From NCBI RefSeq assembly GCF_000013625.1, contig NC_009659.1, positions 1,798,001 through 1,862,000 on the forward strand: DNA of 64,000 bases, given 5' to 3'. The stretch comes from Janthinobacterium sp. Marseille (lineage in GTDB: Bacteria; Pseudomonadota; Gammaproteobacteria; Burkholderiales; Burkholderiaceae_D). A program made the translations under genes and the position numbers. A model generated the notes under the pieces. It did not search any database, was not told the origin of the DNA, and saw only the letters and a program-made list of their open reading frames with translations. Positions 59,703-64,000 of the stretch are shown here, piece after piece; the stretch's first letter is position 1, and each line of letters opens with the position of its first letter.

Positions 59703-61904
59703 ATGGCTTCCCATATCCAGGCATTCTTCAAACCTACACTGCTGGTATGTGCACTGCAGGCAGCGCTTCCTTTCCTGGCAGGCGCTGTACAAGCCCAGAC
59801 AACTGAAGCCACCACCACGACCCAGCTCGAAGCGATTACCGTGACATCCAGCGCGGATGCGTCGGCGGAAGGGCTGTCGAAGCCATATGCAGGTGGACAG
59901 GTGGCAAGGGGTGGGCGGGCCGGTATCCTGGGTACGCAGGACAATATGGATACGCCGTTTTCGATTACCAGCTATACGAATGAATTGATCCAGAATCAGC
60001 AGGCGCGCAGCGTCGCAGATGTTGTGCAAAATGACCCTTCGGTTCGGGTGGCACGTGGTTTCGGTAATTTCCAAGAGTTATATGTGATACGTGGTTTTCC
60101 TGTTTACTCGGATGACATTGCCTACAATGGCCTGTACGGGATGCTGCCACGTCAGTTTGTGGCGACAGAGCTTGTTGAACGAGTCGAAGTTTTCCGCGGT
60201 GCCAATACATTCCTCAATGGCGCAGCGCCCGGTGGTAGTGGTATCGGTGGTGCAATTAATCTATTGCCGAAACGCGCGACGAATGAACCATTGACACAAG
60301 TTACAGCCGGCATTGAAAGTGGCGGGCAAGCGTATGGTGCGTTGGATGTAGCACGTCGGTTTGGACCAGACCAAAGTACAGGCGTGCGCTTCAATGCGGC
60401 CCGTCGCGATGGTGAGACATCCGTAAACAAGGAAAATCGCGAGCTCAGCGTTTTAGCCATTGGTCTTGATTGGCGTGGTCGTAATGCCCGTTTGTCGGCA
60501 GACGTCGGCTATCAAAATCATCGAATTGATCAACCTCGTCCAAGCGTAACTCCGAACGGCGGTATCCCGCGTGCACCGGATGCTTCCAGTAACTTCGCAC
60601 AGCCCTGGACCTATTCGAAAGAAAAGGATACTTTCGGCACCTTGCGCGGTGAATTTGACTTGAGCGATACGGTGACTGTCTGGGCGGCAGCGGGGATTCG
60701 AAAGGGCGATGAATCTAATGTATTGAGCAATCCGACTTCCAACGCGAATGGTGTCACATCTGCATATCGATTTGATAATGTACGTGAAGAAACTGCAAAA
60801 ACCGGGGAGATAGGTATTCGCGCCAAAGCTGTGACCGGGGCTGTAAAACACAATTTGGTTGCTTCAGCTTCTATATTCTCGCTGGAGAAAAAGAACGCTT
60901 ACGGGTTTTCTGATTTTGCCGGCTTCGCAGGTAATTTGTATAATCCGTTCCCCGTAGCAGCACCTCCTGCTACGGCCTCGATTGGAGGGGATTTGAATAA
61001 TCCGTTATTACAGGCAAAAACAAAAACCTCCAGTGTTGCTATAGCCGACACTATGTCATTTGCAGATGACAAAGTAATGCTCACGCTTGGTGCTCGTCAT
61101 CAGAAAATCGAAAGCAGCTCCTACGATTACAACACTGGAGCACCAGACTTATCAAATTCGAAAAGCCGTCTGTCGCCTGTCGCCGGTCTTGTGTTCAAAG
61201 CCTCGGATAAAGTTTCTGTATACGGTAACTACATAGAAGCTTTGGTTGATGGCGGAAACGCACCTGGAACCAGTCAGGGTATTGCGATGCTTAATGTCGG
61301 TGCCCCGTTAAATCCATATGTGTCTAAGCAAAAGGAAATTGGCGTCAAATATGATGCAGGTCGTTTCGGTGGCACCTTAAGTTTGTTTGCAACCGATCGT
61401 GCAACTGGCAGGGGCGTGAATCAGATTTACGTCATCGATGGCAAGCAAGAAAATAAAGGTATTGAGCTGAGCATGTATGGCGAACTGCAACGTGGCCTCC
61501 GCCTGCTTGGCGGTATAACAGCCCTTGATGCCAAGCAAGTTACGACAGACGGCGGCTTTAGCGGCAAAAAGGCGATTGGCGTACCTGATACCCAGGCAAA
61601 CATTGGTGTTGAATGGGATGTGCCAAGTTTGAAAGGCCTGACACTGACCGGAAGGGCTCTTTACACGAGTTCACAGTATGCGAGCCAGGATAATTCGCTC
61701 AGTATTCCTTCATGGACACGCTTGGATATAGGCGCACGTTATTTGACAATGATAGGTGGCAAACTAGTCACCTTGCGCGCACGTATCGATAATCTGACCG
61801 ATCGTAATTACTGGGCTTCCGCTGGTGGGGCAAGTGCTGCTGATAACTATCTTGTTCTCGGCGCTCCGCGTACGGCGACCTTGACCGCTTCCGTCGACTT
61901 CTGA
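59703..61904 (+). CDS. TonB-dependent siderophore receptor
   Basis: A 733-residue outer-membrane receptor. A signal peptide ends near AVQAQT and a TonB-box-like stretch (LEAITVTSSADAS) follows. The plug domain contains DNMDTPFSITSYTNELIQNQ, VRGFGNFQELYVIRGFPV and GGAINLLPKRA; the rest is the 22-strand barrel, ending in Phe (TASVDF). The NPxT... features suit the ferri-siderophore subgroup; the ligand cannot be chosen. A Fur box and promoter lie upstream, and the PepSY gene overlaps its stop codon. Confidence 0.95.
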   Translation: MASHIQAFFKPTLLVCALQAALPFLAGAVQAQTTEATTTTQLEAITVTSSADASAEGLSKPYAGGQVARGGRAGILGTQDNMDTPFSITSYTNELIQNQQARSVADVVQNDPSVRVARGFGNFQELYVIRGFPVYSDDIAYNGLYGMLPRQFVATELVERVEVFRGANTFLNGAAPGGSGIGGAINLLPKRATNEPLTQVTAGIESGGQAYGALDVARRFGPDQSTGVRFNAARRDGETSVNKENRELSVLAIGLDWRGRNARLSADVGYQNHRIDQPRPSVTPNGGIPRAPDASSNFAQPWTYSKEKDTFGTLRGEFDLSDTVTVWAAAGIRKGDESNVLSNPTSNANGVTSAYRFDNVREETAKTGEIGIRAKAVTGAVKHNLVASASIFSLEKKNAYGFSDFAGFAGNLYNPFPVAAPPATASIGGDLNNPLLQAKTKTSSVAIADTMSFADDKVMLTLGARHQKIESSSYDYNTGAPDLSNSKSRLSPVAGLVFKASDKVSVYGNYIEALVDGGNAPGTSQGIAMLNVGAPLNPYVSKQKEIGVKYDAGRFGGTLSLFATDRATGRGVNQIYVIDGKQENKGIELSMYGELQRGLRLLGGITALDAKQVTTDGGFSGKKAIGVPDTQANIGVEWDVPSLKGLTLTGRALYTSSQYASQDNSLSIPSWTRLDIGARYLTMIGGKLVTLRARIDNLTDRNYWASAGGASAADNYLVLGAPRTATLTASVDF

Positions 61905-63046
61905 TGAACGGCAGCAAACTGCGTCGCTGGGCCTGGATCCACAAGTGGTCCAGCCTGGTGTGTACCGTGTTCATGCTCTTGCTGTGCATCACCGGCTTGC
62001 CGCTGATTTTCCATCACGAGATCGGGCATCTGCTCGGGACCGAGATTGAAGCGGCGGAGATGCCTGCAAATACGCCGCGCATCAGCATGGATAAGGTGAT
62101 GGAAATTGCCAGGGCCAAGCATCCGGACAAGGTCGGCATGTTCGCTTCGCAGGAAGCAGACGATGATCGCGTCTGGTACGTCACGCTGGCGACGACGCCG
62201 ACTTCCGAAGTGGATATGAAGCAGGTGGCTGTCGATGCACGCACCGGTGAAGTGCTCGGCCAACCGCAGCTGGGCAGCGGCTTCATGTACATCATGTTTT
62301 CCTTGCATGTGAACCTGTTTGCCGGCCTGGCCGGTATGCTCTTCCTCGGTTTCATGGGGATATTGCTGTTGGTGGCGATTATCTCCGGCGTGGTGCTGTA
62401 CGGGCCTTTCATGAAGAAGCTGGAGTTTGGTACGGTCAGGGCAGAGCGTTCGACCCGGCTGAAATGGCTGGACCTGCATAATCTGCTCGGCATTGTCACG
62501 CTGGCCTGGTTGCTGGTAGTCGGTGCAACAGGCGTCATCAATACCTGGGCCGACTTGCTGGTCAAGTACTGGCAGTTCGATCAAATGGCGGAGATGGTTG
62601 CGCCTTACAAAGGCAAACCGCCCATCACTGAATTGGGTTCCCTGCAAAAAGCGGTGGATGCCGCGATTGCGCTGGAGCCGGATATGAAGATGGGTTTTAT
62701 TGCCTTCCCAGGCACCAGTTTCACCAGCCCGCATCATTACGGGATTTTTATGCGCGGTACCGAAGCGCTGACCTCGCGCTTGTTCAAACCTGTATTGGTT
62801 GATGCGACTACCAGTGAAGTGACTGACAGTCGTACCTTGCCTTGGTATTTGACCGGCTTGCTGGTATCGCAGCCTTTGCACTTCGGTGATTACGGCGGTC
62901 GGCCGATGCAAATCATGTGGGCCATACTTGACCTGATCTCCATCGTCGTATTGGGCAGTGGTTTGTATCTGTGGATAGTGCGACGGAAAACCAATGAAGC
63001 TAGGATGGAAAAGTTAATCCAGGCGCATCAACTTGAAGCTGAATAA
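61904..63046 (+). CDS. PepSY-domain inner-membrane protein (PiuB-like)
   Basis: A 380-residue membrane protein with four helices (about 15-35, 135-165, 190-212 and 335-360) and periplasmic PepSY-type segments (ISMDKVMEIARAKHPD). The first helix contains the conserved WIHKWSSLVCTVFMLLLCIT. Family members accompany siderophore receptors and are proposed to reduce or release iron in the periplasm. ATG 61904 overlaps the receptor stop codon, indicating coupling. Confidence 0.9.
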   Translation: MNGSKLRRWAWIHKWSSLVCTVFMLLLCITGLPLIFHHEIGHLLGTEIEAAEMPANTPRISMDKVMEIARAKHPDKVGMFASQEADDDRVWYVTLATTPTSEVDMKQVAVDARTGEVLGQPQLGSGFMYIMFSLHVNLFAGLAGMLFLGFMGILLLVAIISGVVLYGPFMKKLEFGTVRAERSTRLKWLDLHNLLGIVTLAWLLVVGATGVINTWADLLVKYWQFDQMAEMVAPYKGKPPITELGSLQKAVDAAIALEPDMKMGFIAFPGTSFTSPHHYGIFMRGTEALTSRLFKPVLVDATTSEVTDSRTLPWYLTGLLVSQPLHFGDYGGRPMQIMWAILDLISIVVLGSGLYLWIVRRKTNEARMEKLIQAHQLEAE

Positions 63047-63048
63047 AT

Positions 63049-63246
63049 ATGGCGCGTAATCAAACTACCCAACGCAGCAGTTTCTGGTTTGTCTGGCGCA
63101 CGCCTTTGTTGCTGGCCGCACTGACCTTGTTCGGCTTGATCATTGCGTTGGTCAAGACCGGTGTCTGGCACTGGTTCGCTTGGGCCGCATTGGCTGCGCC
63201 TATCGTCGTAGGGCTGTGGTACAGCTTTAAGCGTCCACGCAAATAA
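63049..63246 (+). CDS. Small membrane protein of the iron-uptake unit
   Basis: A 65-residue protein with two hydrophobic segments (LLLAALTLFGLIIALV and WFAWAALAAPIVVGLWY) and basic ends. It starts two bases after the PepSY gene and closes the iron-regulated unit. I recognise no named family with certainty; similar small proteins follow PepSY genes in related genomes from general knowledge. Confidence 0.75.
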   Translation: MARNQTTQRSSFWFVWRTPLLLAALTLFGLIIALVKTGVWHWFAWAALAAPIVVGLWYSFKRPRK

Positions 63247-63269
63247 GTGAGGGCCGTCCGGCCCTCACT
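63246..63269. terminator. Hairpin between convergent iron unit and ridA-type gene
   Basis: AGTGAGGGCC and GGCCCTCACT form a perfect 10-bp stem with a four-base loop. There is no T-run, but its position between convergent genes suggests it ends both. Confidence 0.65.
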
Positions 63270-63283
63270 GACTACATCAACAT

Positions 63284-63685
63284 TCAGGGAATAATTGCAG
63301 TCACGCGGATTTCAATGCGCATTTGCGGCAATCCGAGTGCGGCCACACCCAGCTCGGTCCAGATTGGTGAGTGCTTCGGCATGTAATGGCGGAACAGCTT
63401 CACCATCGTCGCATTCACTTCCGGTGGAAAGCCGCCGACATGGTAAGAGTTAACATGGATCACATGCTCCCAGCTTGCACCGGCAGCCGCCAGCGTACGC
63501 GTGAGATTGTCGAATGCCTTGGCAATCTCATCTTCGATTGATTCCGGAAAATTGAATTCGTCATCCCAGCCGCCCTGGCCGGAAGTTTCGACGCGATTGC
63601 CAATTTTTACCGCTTGCGAATAATGCAGTTCCTTCAGCATGAAATCGCCATAGCCGGGAGTGATAAAGAATTCGGGCTTGCTCAT
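63284..63685 (-). CDS. RidA/YjgF-family protein
   Basis: A 133-residue protein of the reactive-intermediate deaminase family. It contains SQAVKIGNRVETSGQGGWDD, IAKAFDNLTRTLAAAGASWE, VIHVNSYHV and a final conserved MRIEIRVTAII with the family Arg (substrate carboxylate binding) near residue 125. Members deaminate enamine or imine intermediates. It lies 91 bases downstream of the truncated ene-reductase gene on the same strand. Its role there is unknown. Confidence 0.9.
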   Translation of the reverse strand: MSKPEFFITPGYGDFMLKELHYSQAVKIGNRVETSGQGGWDDEFNFPESIEDEIAKAFDNLTRTLAAAGASWEHVIHVNSYHVGGFPPEVNATMVKLFRHYMPKHSPIWTELGVAALGLPQMRIEIRVTAIIP

Positions 63686-63776
63686 GGTGCTCCTCCAGTA
63701 GGTTGTGCCGGTGCGTGGCAGGACTGTCTTTCAGCCTTGCCGCGCACCAGTCGTGGGTAATTGCCTGATTGCGTGA

Positions 63777-64000
63777 TTAATAGCGTTCCAGCCAGTGTGC
63801 ATACGGCGCCGGCAAGACCCATGAAGGGCGCTCGACCTTGAGTTCCTTGGCGGCGAAGTAAGGCCAATGCGGATTGGCGAGGTGTGAACGACCGACCATC
63901 ACGATATCCAGTTGCTGCTGTTCGACGACGCGCTGTGCGATTTCCGGTGTGCCAAAGCCCCAGGCCGATGAAACCGGCACGTCGGCTTCGCGCCGTACGC
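63777..64000 (-). CDS. NADH:flavin oxidoreductase, YqjM/XenA type (5' end beyond window)
   Basis: The C-terminal 74 or so residues of an ene reductase. The visible part reads VPVSSAWGFGTPEIAQRVVE, then DIVMVGRSHLANPHWPYFAA and PAPYAHWLERY at the end. The GR motif is the FMN phosphate site, and the ending resembles YqjM-like OYE enzymes, in which C-terminal aromatic/Arg residues reach into the partner's active site. The start and catalytic half lie to the right of the window. It is distinct from the nemA-like gene at 15215. Confidence 0.9.
   Translation of the reverse strand, partial: VRREADVPVSSAWGFGTPEIAQRVVEQQQLDIVMVGRSHLANPHWPYFAAKELKVERPSWVLPAPYAHWLERY

Noticed and set aside
61847..62911. 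A 354-codon minus-strand frame opposite the PepSY gene
   Set aside because: Overlaps a strong plus-strand gene coupled to the receptor. The protein is rich in His, Gln and Arg with no domain.
1..64000. Insertion sequences, prophage genes, tRNA or rRNA genes
   Set aside because: I looked for transposase motifs, terminal repeats, cloverleaf-like sequences and phage gene types and found none I could support by eye.

Overview
The window reads as a chromosomal segment of a Gram-negative, facultatively microaerobic betaproteobacterium. A cbb3 oxidase cluster (ccoNOQP, ccoG, ccoH, ccoI, ccoS) sits with hemN, an fnr-type regulator and fdxA, alongside type V secretion genes, moderate GC content and Burkholderiales-like protein sequences. 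An Oxalobacteraceae relative such as Herminiimonas or Janthinobacterium is my best guess. That assignment is inference, since no rRNA or other marker gene is present. I saw no tRNA, rRNA, insertion sequence, prophage or CRISPR array.

Layout. 1-2925 (minus) is the N-terminal and middle part of a classical autotransporter that runs off the left edge. 3.1-16.6 kb holds small regulator/transporter modules: HxlR with an MFS pump, YbfB-type MFS plus GST facing a LysR regulator, gltS, and ArsR-MFS-ene reductase. Inserted among them is a four-gene minus-strand operon (13348 to 9214) encoding a CheA-like membrane kinase without a CheW domain, a sensorless MCP tip, a CheX-like phosphatase and a CheY. 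16.7-31.4 kb has a NarL-type two-component pair divergent from a two-partner secretion operon: two giant TpsA exoproteins sharing a near-identical secretion domain, then one TpsB pore, closed by a strong terminator. 31.4-40.4 kb is mixed housekeeping: SnoaL-like protein, LprI-like protein, YadGH ABC exporter, a 7TMR-DISM diguanylate cyclase, periplasmic asparaginase and a solitary bcsG homologue.

40.6-50.9 kb is the microaerobic respiration block: hemN, a TauE/SafE-like membrane protein, ccoI, ccoS, ccoN, ccoO, ccoQ, ccoP, ccoG and ccoH. FNR boxes precede hemN and ccoN, and tandem hairpins end the block. 51.2-56.5 kb has a stand-alone AraC-type regulator and a second autotransporter whose passenger carries about 22 copies of a 21-residue repeat. 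56.5-57.7 kb is fdxA-fnr. 58-59.4 kb holds a signal-less molybdate-type binding protein and a GNAT. 59.6-63.2 kb is a Fur-controlled siderophore receptor, PepSY protein and small membrane protein unit. The right edge has RidA and the 3' end of a YqjM-type ene reductase.

Three surface themes recur. Adhesion and biofilm are represented by two autotransporters, one two-partner system, a GGDEF protein and a BcsG homologue. FNR-linked microaerobic respiration and iron uptake are the other two. The least ordinary items are the CheW-less chemosensory-like operon, the solitary bcsG homologue with two altered metal-ligand positions, the paired TpsA proteins with a C-terminal cysteine loop, and the 21-residue-repeat autotransporter preceded by a strong leader hairpin.
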